Assembly (NCBI RefSeq): GCF_000379605.1
Contig: NZ_KB902686.1
Location: 8,995-65,419, forward strand
Direction of reading: 5' to 3'
DNA length: 56,425 bases
DNA from: Rhizobium giardinii bv. giardinii H152
GTDB taxonomy: Bacteria > Pseudomonadota > Alphaproteobacteria > Rhizobiales > Rhizobiaceae
The notes beneath the pieces were generated by a model that did no database searches, was not told the DNA's origin, and saw only the letters and a list, made by a program, of their open reading frames with translations. The translations under genes and the position numbers were made by a program. This document shows positions 25,472 through 34,647 of this stretch, in pieces (positions within the stretch are counted from its first letter, which is position 1; each line of letters begins with the position of its first letter).

Positions 25472-26209
25472 ATGGCTAATCCCGCTGAAAGACCGGATGC
25501 CGCATCCGAACAGGACAACGCCAAGCCGATGAACGGCCGGGTGGATGCCATCGACATGGGTCGGATCTTCGGCTGGGCATTCGACCCGATGGCGCCGGAC
25601 CAACGGCTGACCATCCGTGTGCTTCTCGATGCAAAGGTGATTGCCGAGGCGGTTGCCGATCGCAATCGTCCCGACTTGCGGCGCAACGGTATCGGCGATG
25701 GCAAGCACGCATTTGAAATCGCCCTGCCCGAACCCGTCCACTCGCGGGCGAGCGATCTCGTCGTCGTGGCGCGAAATGGAAGTGGTTCCGAGCAAGCCTT
25801 GCGCGTTCCACAGCCGGATGAGCAGGCGGCCGAAGCTCTTATCGCCGCGCCGCTGACGAAAGTGCTCGACAAGCTCGACGTATTGATGGCAGCGCAGCGG
25901 CAGTTGCAGGTCTCACAGCGATCAGTGCAGCGCACATCACAAATCGATACCGACAAGTCCGAGACCGAGATCATCGGCCTGACCGACATCAGCGACGGGG
26001 TCGACAGCCTCAGGGTGGATATCAGCCAACGGCTCAATGATCTCGATGTCCATCTGATGCGGCTGGACGGGGTGGTGGCAGGAATGGAGAAAAGCCTGAA
26101 TTCGTTGCAGAAACGTGCGAACGGCGAGTTGAAGCCCCTGCTGCTGCTGCTGTTCGTACTTGTGGGATTTACCGCGGGCGCTGGCCTTGCGCTGATTGCC
26201 AGGATCTGA
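25472..26209 (+). CDS. Tail-anchored protein of the exopolysaccharide cluster
   Basis: The 245-residue protein has no signal peptide. Residues ~22-105 form a small domain (GRVDAIDMGRIFGWAFDP, then LLDAKVIAEAVADRNRPDLRRNG and GKHAFEIALP) that I have seen attached to glycosyltransferases and secreted carbohydrate proteins, name unknown. A helical, probably coiled-coil part follows (about 125-215), then one C-terminal hydrophobic segment (LLLLLFVLVGFTAGAGLALIA). The domain would face the cytoplasm, held at the membrane. Inference: a scaffold that gathers the soluble glycosyltransferases of this operon. It lies 9 bp after the GT4 gene and overlaps the next gene by 1 bp (TGATG). It sits at the expE5 position. 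Confidence 0.75.
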   Translation: MANPAERPDAASEQDNAKPMNGRVDAIDMGRIFGWAFDPMAPDQRLTIRVLLDAKVIAEAVADRNRPDLRRNGIGDGKHAFEIALPEPVHSRASDLVVVARNGSGSEQALRVPQPDEQAAEALIAAPLTKVLDKLDVLMAAQRQLQVSQRSVQRTSQIDTDKSETEIIGLTDISDGVDSLRVDISQRLNDLDVHLMRLDGVVAGMEKSLNSLQKRANGELKPLLLLLFVLVGFTAGAGLALIARI

Positions 26210-28461
26210 TGCAGGGAGGTTACGCCGTGCTGGTTACAGAACAGTCCCCCGCGGTTACTGGCCCCGCAACAGGCAAGCAAGGGGCGAGCAGGGCAATGCG
26301 CTCTGGAAGGGTTCTCGGCTGCCGCGTTGACGAGACAACTTTGCTGATCCTCGGCCTCGGTCGTGTGATGGCCGGCGAAGTGGTGGTCGGCGTCGACGGG
26401 GATCAAGCGGGCACGCGACGCGCGTTTGTCTCGCAATGGCGATTGGCCGCGCCCTCACCACGGGCCAAACACGGCTTCGCGGCACTCCTACCGGCAGGGG
26501 CCACGGACCGGGGCATGACCACGATACGGTTCGGTGAGGATGAGACGGGCGCGGCCTACATCTTCGCGCCCCGACTTGCCTCTGCGGAGGAAGCAGCCGC
26601 GCTCGTGACCGAGTCCGCAGCATCTCAGTCGGCCGCGGTCATTGACCGTCTCGTGGACGTTCTGATGGTCGGCAACGTTAATCGCCGCAGGCTTCTGACC
26701 ATCACAAAACTTTTGCAGGCAGCCGACGCAAGTGATGGTTTCGTCGAGTTGATTGGTGATAGCCATGACCGCACGACGTTCCTGCAGGGCTGGAGCCGCA
26801 GCATGGTGCCGGGGCCCTGTCGGGTGTCCTTGGTAGGCAACGCGACACCGGTCGTCGAGGAGTGCGGCATCGCGGTCTTTCCCCGCCCGGACGCTCCCGA
26901 TAGCGCATCAGGTTTTGTTGGTCTGCTCGCGGCCAATCAGGCTGCGCGCGCTCTCGACATTGAAGGTCTGGTCTATCGAGGGCGCGCCGGTTGGAGGTAT
27001 GCCGCGGTCCACCCCCGACGGCGCATCGCCGGACCGCTGGAGACGCCCGAACACATCCGGTCGCACTTGTTGCGCTCACATAGCGCGCCAGACGTGCTCC
27101 TGTCGCTCCGAGCGGCCGCCAACAGCTTCGACGGCAAAGAAACCGTCTCCAGCCTGCCGTATCCCGTCCGGATGGGAACAGACAACACCTTTGAGGCCGA
27201 TGGAGGAAATCTCCTCGTCTCCGGCTGGCTTTATGACCCCGATGACCACGTTGTAGCGGTAAGACTGCGTCGAGGCGATGCTGCTACCCGTGTCGACGAA
27301 CGCTGGACGCGGCTCGATCGCCCCGATGTCACGGACAGTTTCAACGACCAGCAGCACTTGGTGTCGAGCCTGCGGAGCGAACAGCATGCGCACGGCTTCA
27401 TCTCGCACGCCAAATTGACGAGCGAAGATTGTGGAGCGCCTCTCTACTTCGAACTGACGCTGCGCGATTCGCGCCGTGCATTTTTGCCGGTGCACCCAAC
27501 GCGGGTTTCAGCGCGCCTGGCGGCATTGCGCCACATCGGCTCCATCGATCCGGAGACCTGTGCGTTGCCGGCGATCATCGATACACAAATTGTCCCATTC
27601 CTCGGCGAAACCGGAAGGTCGGCGCCGGTCATTGACGCCATCCTGGATGCTGGATCCTTCGATCAGGAAAGCAGCCCGCCGATCATCATCGGAGCCGGGG
27701 GGACAGAGGGGCACATTTCCCCGCTGCTGGCCTTGCTTGCGCTCGATCCGGAGACCCGGCGCGCGCCGATCGTGATCGTCATGCCTGCCGAGCGCTATCG
27801 CAGGCAGGCCGCCTGCCTTAGTGAACTCGCGCGGTTCTATCGTCTTTCGGTTAGGCTGGTATCGGCGAAGGGTACAGCCGACTATTACGACTTGCTTGAA
27901 GCCGGCGCGCAAGCACTCTCCTGTGAAACTATCGTTCCACTTTCCGCCTCCCTGATCCCGCACGCGACAGGCTGGTACGGAAAGCTCGTGGCCACAACCG
28001 CGACCTTGAAGGGAAGCATCATCTCGCCCGTCCAAGCTTACGAGGACCATTCCGTTCGGTGGGCGGGAAGCTGGATCGATGACAACTACGACCAACCAGT
28101 CGTGGGTCGCTATACTGGATATCCGCTCAAAGCAGTTACCGAGATGACGCTGACCCGTATCGCGGCAGCCTCGCTCGAGTGCTGCATCATGCCCCGCGAC
28201 GCCCTGTTGCGCGCGGGCGGCTTTTCCGGCAGCTATCTGGGCGCGCAGGAAAAAGGCCTGGATCTCGGCCTCCGTCTCAGCCGGTCCGGCATCGACTCCT
28301 ATTTGCTGCCATCGGTGCAGATGTGGGGCTGCGACGAACCACGCGAAGAGGGGGGGCCGGCAATGGCGACCCTTGTGGAGGGGATCGATCGAAAGATCTT
28401 CAAGAGTATGTGGGCGCCTGTCCTTGCCGTGGAAAAACACCCGAGAAAGAGGCCTACATGA
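26209..28461 (+). CDS. Large glycosyltransferase-like protein with GT2-like C-terminal domain
   Basis: The protein has 750 residues. Around residues 315-420 it has a region (NLLVSGWLYDPDDHVVAVRLRRGDAATRVDERWTRLDRPDV) resembling the small domain of the tail-anchored neighbour. Residues ~480-735 look like a divergent GT2 domain: PPIIIGAGGTEGHISPLLALL, a fold-compatible ALSCETIVPLSASLIPHATGWYGKLV, then MPRDALLRAGGFSGSYLGAQEKGLDLGLRLSRSG. A clear DxD is missing (PLSAS at that place), so activity is uncertain. No membrane segment is seen. It is translationally coupled to both neighbours and sits at the expE6 position. Confidence 0.72.
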   Translation: MQGGYAVLVTEQSPAVTGPATGKQGASRAMRSGRVLGCRVDETTLLILGLGRVMAGEVVVGVDGDQAGTRRAFVSQWRLAAPSPRAKHGFAALLPAGATDRGMTTIRFGEDETGAAYIFAPRLASAEEAAALVTESAASQSAAVIDRLVDVLMVGNVNRRRLLTITKLLQAADASDGFVELIGDSHDRTTFLQGWSRSMVPGPCRVSLVGNATPVVEECGIAVFPRPDAPDSASGFVGLLAANQAARALDIEGLVYRGRAGWRYAAVHPRRRIAGPLETPEHIRSHLLRSHSAPDVLLSLRAAANSFDGKETVSSLPYPVRMGTDNTFEADGGNLLVSGWLYDPDDHVVAVRLRRGDAATRVDERWTRLDRPDVTDSFNDQQHLVSSLRSEQHAHGFISHAKLTSEDCGAPLYFELTLRDSRRAFLPVHPTRVSARLAALRHIGSIDPETCALPAIIDTQIVPFLGETGRSAPVIDAILDAGSFDQESSPPIIIGAGGTEGHISPLLALLALDPETRRAPIVIVMPAERYRRQAACLSELARFYRLSVRLVSAKGTADYYDLLEAGAQALSCETIVPLSASLIPHATGWYGKLVATTATLKGSIISPVQAYEDHSVRWAGSWIDDNYDQPVVGRYTGYPLKAVTEMTLTRIAAASLECCIMPRDALLRAGGFSGSYLGAQEKGLDLGLRLSRSGIDSYLLPSVQMWGCDEPREEGGPAMATLVEGIDRKIFKSMWAPVLAVEKHPRKRPT

Positions 28462-29798
28462 ACGAGAAGCTTCGCGTCCTCGTCGTTTCGCATGCGCACC
28501 CGACAGTCTCGCTCGGCGGAGCGGAAATCGCATCTCACAACCTGCATCTTGGCCTGAAGGCATTGCCGAACGTGGAATCGGTCTACCTGGCCCGGGTCGG
28601 CCATCCCGTCCCGCGCCACGCCGCGTCCGCGCTGATGAGCCTTCGCCTTGCCGAAGATGAACTACTGTTCCACACGGACGACTACGACCACTTCTTTTTG
28701 TCCAACGGCGATACGCAGGCGATCAGTCGAGACCTGTTGCGTTTCGCGTACGATCTCATGCCCCATGTCGTGCATTTCCATCATGTTCTCGGCATGGGTC
28801 TCGAAGCGCTCTACGCCCTTAGAGAAGCATTTCCGCACGCAGCCATACTCGTCACGTTCCACGAATACCTATCTATCTGCCACAATCACGGGCAGATGGT
28901 TAAACGGCCTTCCGGCCAGCTCTGCGAAGCAGCCTCCCCAGTCGCCTGCCACGGCTGCTTTCCCGACATCCCCGTCTCGCGCTTCCTTAAGCGGGAGTTG
29001 TTTGCGCGCGGGATGCTTGGCGTTGCCGACGCGTTCGTCTCCCCCAGCCGGTTTCTGGCGGAGCGCTATGTCAAATGGGGCATTGAAGAGGACAAGCTCC
29101 GCGTCATCGAGAACGGGATCATCGTGGACGCAGCTATGCCCCCGCGAGAGCTGCAAGGTCCCGACCCGCGCCGCAACCGTTTTGCCTATTTCGGCCAGAT
29201 GACTCCGTTCAAGGGGGTCGATGTCCTGATCGACGCTGTTTCGCGCATCCCCGAGGAGATATGGGGTAAAGACTCCTGCTTGATGATCTTCGGCGGTAAC
29301 CTCGAGCGACAGCCGATCGAGTTCCAGGAACGGATGAAGAAGCTCATCGCCGACGCCGGCCACCGCGTCCGGTTCTACGGCACTTACCAGAATGCGGACA
29401 TGCCACGCCTGATGCGTTCCGTCGATTGGGTGGTTCTGCCGTCTGTCTGGTGGGAAAACTCGCCCGTTGTGATCCAGGAGGCCCTGCTCCATGGCAGACC
29501 AATGATCTGCTCCGATATCGGCGGGATGGCCGAGAAGGTGCGTGACGGAAAGGACGGCCTGCACTTCCGCGCAGGCAGCAGCCAGGATCTCGCTGACCGT
29601 ATCGTCGAGGTATTGGGTGACACCCAAATCTGGGATCGGCTACGCGTCTCCATGCGACAACCCGCCGACCACCTCGGCAGCGCGCGCGAACACCTCAAGC
29701 TCTATCGCGCGCTGCTGCGGCGGAAACTCGATGCCGCCATGGCCGAGAGCCCTACCGGCGCCGTCGCATCATCACGGTCAGATAGGCGATCTATCTGA
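28458..29798 (+). CDS. Glycosyltransferase family 4 with four-cysteine motif (copy 2)
   Basis: The 446-residue protein is a GT4 paralogue of the gene at 24212-25462. It begins KLRVLVVSHAHPTVSLGGAEIASHN; the donor-site blocks are VIENGIIVDA, RFAYFGQMTPFKGVDVLIDAV and LPSVWWENSPVVIQEALLHGRPMICSDIGGMAEKV. The cysteine pattern is the same: Cys141 (SICHNHG), Cys156, Cys164 and Cys167 (CHGCF). It is the last gene of the rightward operon and overlaps the previous gene by 4 bp. The start at 28458 is set by that coupling and by alignment with the paralogue. It probably corresponds to expE7. Confidence 0.9.
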   Translation: MNEKLRVLVVSHAHPTVSLGGAEIASHNLHLGLKALPNVESVYLARVGHPVPRHAASALMSLRLAEDELLFHTDDYDHFFLSNGDTQAISRDLLRFAYDLMPHVVHFHHVLGMGLEALYALREAFPHAAILVTFHEYLSICHNHGQMVKRPSGQLCEAASPVACHGCFPDIPVSRFLKRELFARGMLGVADAFVSPSRFLAERYVKWGIEEDKLRVIENGIIVDAAMPPRELQGPDPRRNRFAYFGQMTPFKGVDVLIDAVSRIPEEIWGKDSCLMIFGGNLERQPIEFQERMKKLIADAGHRVRFYGTYQNADMPRLMRSVDWVVLPSVWWENSPVVIQEALLHGRPMICSDIGGMAEKVRDGKDGLHFRAGSSQDLADRIVEVLGDTQIWDRLRVSMRQPADHLGSAREHLKLYRALLRRKLDAAMAESPTGAVASSRSDRRSI

Positions 29799-29799
29799 C
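29777..29799. terminator. Inverted repeat at the convergent gene ends
   Basis: GTCAGATAG and CTATCTGAC form a perfect 9-bp stem with a 5-nt loop across the stop codon of the glycosyltransferase gene, 4 bp before the end of the convergent giant gene. It could end transcription from both sides, but there is no clear T tract. Confidence 0.4.
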
Positions 29800-29802
29800 G
29801 CG

Positions 29803-32800
29803 TCACCCGGCGAGCTGCGGGCGGAAGACCACGTCGGCCCAGTAGTTCGCCGAATCGTAGGTGTTGGTCGGGAAGAGACCTGTAGTGGCGGATCCGCCGT
29901 ACGCGTAGACGCCGTTACCACCGGCGGCGGCGCTGGACAAGGCCGTCAGCGGGCCGTTGGTGACAGCGCTTGTAAAGAAGCCATCGGTCGCCACGTAGGC
30001 ACCTGTCGTGTGATACGACGCAACATAGGTGGTGTTGGCGGCGATGGGGATGGGCGAGGCAAAGTTCACCGTTTGCCAACCACTCGCCGAGGTGTTGGTG
30101 AAGGCGGCGGTAGCGAGTCTGGTGCCTGCGGTGGTCCAAAGGTCGACGACGTTCTGGCCGGTGTCGCTGGCGCTGCGATAGAACTTGATGCCGGTAATAT
30201 CACCGGCAACGTTGGACTGGAACTTGACGCCGACCTCGAGTTGCTGACCATCGTTGAGGTTCGTCTGGGCCGGCGTGTTGGAGGCACTGAACAGGCTATA
30301 GGTCGTCGGGGCCGTCGACGCGGTGATGTTGAAGGTCTCGTTGGCGGCGAGGCCGCCGAGGTCGGTCGCCGTTACCCTGACGCCGTACGTACCGGCTGTC
30401 GTCGGCGTGCCGCTGAAGGTCCGCGTCGCGGCGTTGAAGCTCAGCCAGGCGGGAAGCGCCGAGCCGTCGGCGGCGGTTGCCGCATAGGTCAAGGTTTCGC
30501 CGCTGTCGACATCGGTGAAGGTGTTGGCCGGCAGCACCAAGGAGAAGGCCGAGCCGACGGTGGCGGTCTGGTTGGCGGTCTGGGCGGTGAGCACCGGCGC
30601 ATCGTTGGCGCCATGGATGGTGACGGTCAGCGTTGCCGTGGCGGTGGCGCCGGCCGCATCGCGCATGGTGTAGCTAAAGGCATCAGTCAGCGTATTCGTC
30701 GACTGCCGCAGCGCCTGCACGGCGGCATTGGTCTCGTTGACGGCATAGGTATAGGTGCCCGAGGCATTGAGCACGAGACTGCCGTACGTGCCGTTCAGCG
30801 CCGAGCCGAGCGTGCCGGCCGTCGCGCCGAAGCTGACCGCCGTGACGGTCTTGGTGTCACCGGCATCCGGATCGGTGTCATTGGCAAGCACATTGCCGGT
30901 GGCGGCCACGCCACCCGAACCATTGGCCACGCCGCCCTTCTCGGTGGCGTCGCCCGTGTCGGCAACCGCCGTTGGCGTCGCGTTCGGTGTCGACGACACC
31001 GCGATGTTGAAGGTCTCGTTGGCGGCAAGGCTGCCGAGATCGGCGGCGGTGACCCTGACACTGAGCGTACCGACATCGCCGGCCGCCGGCGTGCCGCTGA
31101 AGGTCCGCGTCGCGGCGTTGAAGCTCAGCCAGGCGGGAAGTGGCGCGCCATTGGCAGCATTGGTCGCCGTGTAGGTGAGCGTATCGCCGCTGTCGACATC
31201 GGTGAAGGTGTTGGCCGGCAGCACCAGGGAGAAGGCCGAGCCGACGGTGGCGTTCTGGTTGGCGGTCTGGGCGGCGAGCACCGGCGCGTCGTTTGCGCCG
31301 TGGATGGTGACGGTCAGCGTTGCCGTCGAGGTGGCGCCGGCCGCATCGCGCATGGTGTAGCTGAACGCATCGGTCAGCGTATTGGTCGACTGCCGCAAGG
31401 CCTGCACGGCTGCATCGTTCTCGTTGACGGTATAGGTGAAGGCGCCCGAGGCATTGAGCACGAGACTGCCGTACGTGCCGTTCAGCGCCGAGCCGAGCGT
31501 GCCGGCCGTCGCGCCGAAGCTGACCGCCGTGACGGTCTTGGTGTCACCGGCATCCGGATCGGTGTCGTTGGTGAGCACATTGCCGGTGGCGGGCGCGCCG
31601 CCCGAGCCGTTGGCCACACCGCCCTTCTCGGTCGCATCCCCCGTGTCGGCAACCGCCGTCGGCGTCGTGTTGCTTGACGTCGTCGGGTTGAACAAGACAT
31701 CGACCCAGTAGTTCTCGCCGTTGAAGGTGCTGCTCGGGAAGACGCTGGCCGAATTGTAGGCGTAGACACCCGCATTCGTCGGCGCGGTAAGTGGTCCATT
31801 TGTCACAGGCGCCGCGAAATAGTTTCCGGTTGCGTTATAGTGTCCATAGTTCGCGTGATACGAGACCACATATGTCGTGCCGGCGGCGATCGCGACCGGG
31901 TTGGAAAAGCTCGCTGCCTGCCAGCCTACTCCTGACTCGTTGGTGAAGGTGACGGTCGCCAGCCTGGTTCCAGTGCTCGACCACAGAGATCCCGTATGCG
32001 TCCCGATGTTCAAGTCGCTCTTGTAGTATCGCACGCCCGTTACGGTGCCGGCCACTGACGACTGGAACTTCATTCCCACTTCGATGGCGTTGGCATCGAC
32101 GTCCGGCACGGTGGGCGGTATGGCCGAAGCGGGAAAGAAGTTGTTGCCGGTTACCGTTACGGTGCGGCCGCTGCCAGGGGTCTCCAGATTAACGCTGTCG
32201 TCGACCGCCCGAGTCTTGATGGTGAACGTGCCGGCTCTCGGCGCGACCCAGCTGTATGTCCAGGTCTCGTCTCCAACCGCCCGGTGCCACGTCGTGCCGC
32301 CATCGGTCGAGACCTCTACCGCGGCGATGACGCCGCCAATATCGGAAGCGGTTCCGCTGATGGTGACGGCGTTGCCCACCTTCAGGGCGGTCCCGTCATT
32401 CGGCGCGGTGATCGATGACACGGGTTTTGTGCTATCCGTCGACTGGACTGCTGATATCAGTCCGGCCTCCAATGTGCCAGGCTGGATACCCATGTCGGCC
32501 AGCAGGTTGACCATAGCCTGCTTGACCCGCGGGTCGACCGGGGTGGGCTCGAGATCATGGTTCTCGTCGAGTCCCCACGCCCAGTAAACTGTGCCGGCGC
32601 CGAACACCAGGGCGCCGCTCGGAGCGCGGTAAAGCGTCAGATTGTGAGTGGCGGTGGCCGACCCGGTCGTGGTGCCGTAGTCCAGCAGATATTGGTTCAC
32701 GGGCAAGGTTGTCGACGATAGCGCGATGAGTCCAGCGGGACGCCAGCCATTGTCAGGGGACTCATCCCATTCATAACCCAGATAGTTCCGCTCAAGGGTG

Positions 32801-34647
32801 GCCGTCTGCCCCGGCTGCAGGTTTGCCACGCTGGTATCGCGCCAGAAGCGCAGATTGGCGTCGTCATAGGGGATCGTGATCGCATCGCTTCGGTACGAGT
32901 CGACCTGGAACATGGTGCCGGTCAGCGCATTCTCCGGCCGCCCTCCTCCGACCGCGGTCGGCGAGACGAACCGCGGATCCCGGAAGGTTCCCGTCCATTG
33001 GTTGTTCGGATCAATGGGGCCGGCCCTGGTCTCCTTGTAGCACACCAGGGTGCGATACGCTTGTGCGCCAGAACTGATGCTGGGTGCAAAGCGCGTCTCC
33101 CAGTAGACCTCGTTGCCGCTCCAAAAGCAAAGGTTCACGCCCGCATCCCGTGCTGCCTCGACGTTGGTGCGCTGTTGTCCCGACCAATACTCGTCGTGGC
33201 CGACGCTCAGGAACATCTTGTGGTTCTGGATCAGGCTGCCGAGGCGATCGGAGTCCACACCGGCCATATAGGCAACGTCATAGCCGTTCTTCTCGAGCCA
33301 CCGGATGGCCGGGTACTCGACACCGAAGATATAATCCTGCGGCCCGGACGCGAGGCCGCCGCCCCTGGTGGTGATCGGGCGGTTGTAGCTAACCGCATAT
33401 GCGCGACCTGGGGCGGAGTCGGTGGCCGGCCCGTTGCCTTGGTACAAATTGGCCCCGCCCCAAGGGTTGTAGGCCTGCCAGGTCTCGTCCGAGGTCTGGA
33501 AGAGGACATCGCTGTGGCTGCTGTCGTCGCGTACGATGAACGGGATATGGTTCTGGCCGGCGGTTCCGTCCTGCCGCACGAGCTTGGCGAAGTAGATCCC
33601 CGACGCTGCGTCGGCCGGAATTGCCCAGGACGCTGAAACCGACCAGTTGCCGGCGTCGACCAAACCGGTGGCGCTGTCACGCAACGGCGTAGGCTGGTTC
33701 TGGACGCCCGTGTGCTGAATGGTGGCAACCTTGCGCGCTCCCATGCCCCCGTAATAGCCGAGGCGATAGATGTCGATGCGATAGTTGCTGGAATTCGTAT
33801 TGATTTTGAAGCTGACGGTCTGGCCGCGATTGATGCTGATGTCGGTGGCGAAGCCCTCGATATTCGAGCTGCCGGCGCCGTCAATGCCCCACTCACTCTC
33901 CGGGTTGCCAGGCTTCTGGTTCTCGAGAACGATCGGATTGGTCGCTGCCGCCGCGAAAACAATTTGAGAGTTGCTGGGGGCAACCGCCTCCATGCTGACC
34001 GAGCTGGGCGACGTGCTGACCGGCGTCGTCGTTGCGTTGGCAGTCTCCCCGCTTCCGAGTGCCAACGGGGCCATGCTCCGCGCGAGTGACGGATCACTGG
34101 TCGAAGTATCCAAGATGCCGTCACCGCTCGGCACACTATTCGCATCGGCGCTCAGCCTTGTACTCGACAATTGAACGTCCTGTTGAAGCATCCCGCCGCC
34201 GGCGTCAGCGTCAGCCTCATAAGGGGACGATGCAACCCCGATTGTAATTGCGTTCGCGTTCTGCTCGAAAGGTGCAAGACCCGACGCAATGGCGGACTGC
34301 AGAGGCGAGGTAACAGCGTCGCTTGGAACCCCCGTTCCGCTAATTGTTGCGAACGTGTGGGGCAAGGTCGGCGGTTTGATATTGACCTGACCGTCCGTGG
34401 CGGGGATCACGCTCACTCCCTGTCCAATGTCATGCTCAGTGAGCGTAGAGCTGGCGAGGGGACCGACGACAAGGGCCTGATATTTGTTCCCATCCGCAGC
34501 TTGCACGGATGTCGCAGTTTGAACAGAAACCTCGCGCGTGTCGGTAGACTTGCGCGACCTCCCCCTTGCGCCCACGATCAGCCACTGGGGAACCCAGGAA
34601 TCCACTAGGAGTGAGCGTGAAGCCCACCGGCGAGCTTTGCGGTCCAT
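29803..34647 (-). CDS. Giant multidomain extracellular protein (DMFase-like, Ig, VCBS and DUF4082 domains)
   Basis: The 1614-residue protein starts at ATG 34647, which has a GAGAGGGG site; a TTG at 34674 is less likely. After about 230 low-complexity residues, residues ~235-715 resemble the beta-subunit domain of N,N-dimethylformamidase (SFKINTNSSNYRIDIYRLGYYGG, HDEYWSGQQR, FWSGNEVYWETRF). Then come an Ig-like domain, a DUF4082 domain (EVGMKFQSSVAGTVTGVRYYKS), two VCBS + putative-Ig modules and a final DUF4082. No Sec signal is seen, which with VCBS repeats suggests type I secretion, perhaps through the neighbouring wgdAB-type system. A role in surface attachment or polysaccharide binding is inference. 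It converges on the exopolysaccharide operon. Confidence 0.85.
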   Translation of the reverse strand: MDRKARRWASRSLLVDSWVPQWLIVGARGRSRKSTDTREVSVQTATSVQAADGNKYQALVVGPLASSTLTEHDIGQGVSVIPATDGQVNIKPPTLPHTFATISGTGVPSDAVTSPLQSAIASGLAPFEQNANAITIGVASSPYEADADAGGGMLQQDVQLSSTRLSADANSVPSGDGILDTSTSDPSLARSMAPLALGSGETANATTTPVSTSPSSVSMEAVAPSNSQIVFAAAATNPIVLENQKPGNPESEWGIDGAGSSNIEGFATDISINRGQTVSFKINTNSSNYRIDIYRLGYYGGMGARKVATIQHTGVQNQPTPLRDSATGLVDAGNWSVSASWAIPADAASGIYFAKLVRQDGTAGQNHIPFIVRDDSSHSDVLFQTSDETWQAYNPWGGANLYQGNGPATDSAPGRAYAVSYNRPITTRGGGLASGPQDYIFGVEYPAIRWLEKNGYDVAYMAGVDSDRLGSLIQNHKMFLSVGHDEYWSGQQRTNVEAARDAGVNLCFWSGNEVYWETRFAPSISSGAQAYRTLVCYKETRAGPIDPNNQWTGTFRDPRFVSPTAVGGGRPENALTGTMFQVDSYRSDAITIPYDDANLRFWRDTSVANLQPGQTATLERNYLGYEWDESPDNGWRPAGLIALSSTTLPVNQYLLDYGTTTGSATATHNLTLYRAPSGALVFGAGTVYWAWGLDENHDLEPTPVDPRVKQAMVNLLADMGIQPGTLEAGLISAVQSTDSTKPVSSITAPNDGTALKVGNAVTISGTASDIGGVIAAVEVSTDGGTTWHRAVGDETWTYSWVAPRAGTFTIKTRAVDDSVNLETPGSGRTVTVTGNNFFPASAIPPTVPDVDANAIEVGMKFQSSVAGTVTGVRYYKSDLNIGTHTGSLWSSTGTRLATVTFTNESGVGWQAASFSNPVAIAAGTTYVVSYHANYGHYNATGNYFAAPVTNGPLTAPTNAGVYAYNSASVFPSSTFNGENYWVDVLFNPTTSSNTTPTAVADTGDATEKGGVANGSGGAPATGNVLTNDTDPDAGDTKTVTAVSFGATAGTLGSALNGTYGSLVLNASGAFTYTVNENDAAVQALRQSTNTLTDAFSYTMRDAAGATSTATLTVTIHGANDAPVLAAQTANQNATVGSAFSLVLPANTFTDVDSGDTLTYTATNAANGAPLPAWLSFNAATRTFSGTPAAGDVGTLSVRVTAADLGSLAANETFNIAVSSTPNATPTAVADTGDATEKGGVANGSGGVAATGNVLANDTDPDAGDTKTVTAVSFGATAGTLGSALNGTYGSLVLNASGTYTYAVNETNAAVQALRQSTNTLTDAFSYTMRDAAGATATATLTVTIHGANDAPVLTAQTANQTATVGSAFSLVLPANTFTDVDSGETLTYAATAADGSALPAWLSFNAATRTFSGTPTTAGTYGVRVTATDLGGLAANETFNITASTAPTTYSLFSASNTPAQTNLNDGQQLEVGVKFQSNVAGDITGIKFYRSASDTGQNVVDLWTTAGTRLATAAFTNTSASGWQTVNFASPIPIAANTTYVASYHTTGAYVATDGFFTSAVTNGPLTALSSAAAGGNGVYAYGGSATTGLFPTNTYDSANYWADVVFRPQLAG
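30757..31566 (-). repeat. Duplicated VCBS-Ig module with 123-bp identical core
   Basis: Bases 30757-30879 and 31444-31566 are identical, 687 bp apart, inside the giant protein gene. The repeated unit spans a VCBS domain and the following putative-Ig domain; the flanking parts differ at scattered sites. A recent duplication or gene conversion within the gene is implied, and the copy number may vary between strains. Confidence 0.9.

Noticed and set aside
29542..31677. 711-codon plus-strand open frame with Gly-rich repeats
   Set aside because: It runs antisense through the VCBS modules of the giant protein; its repeats only reflect that duplication.
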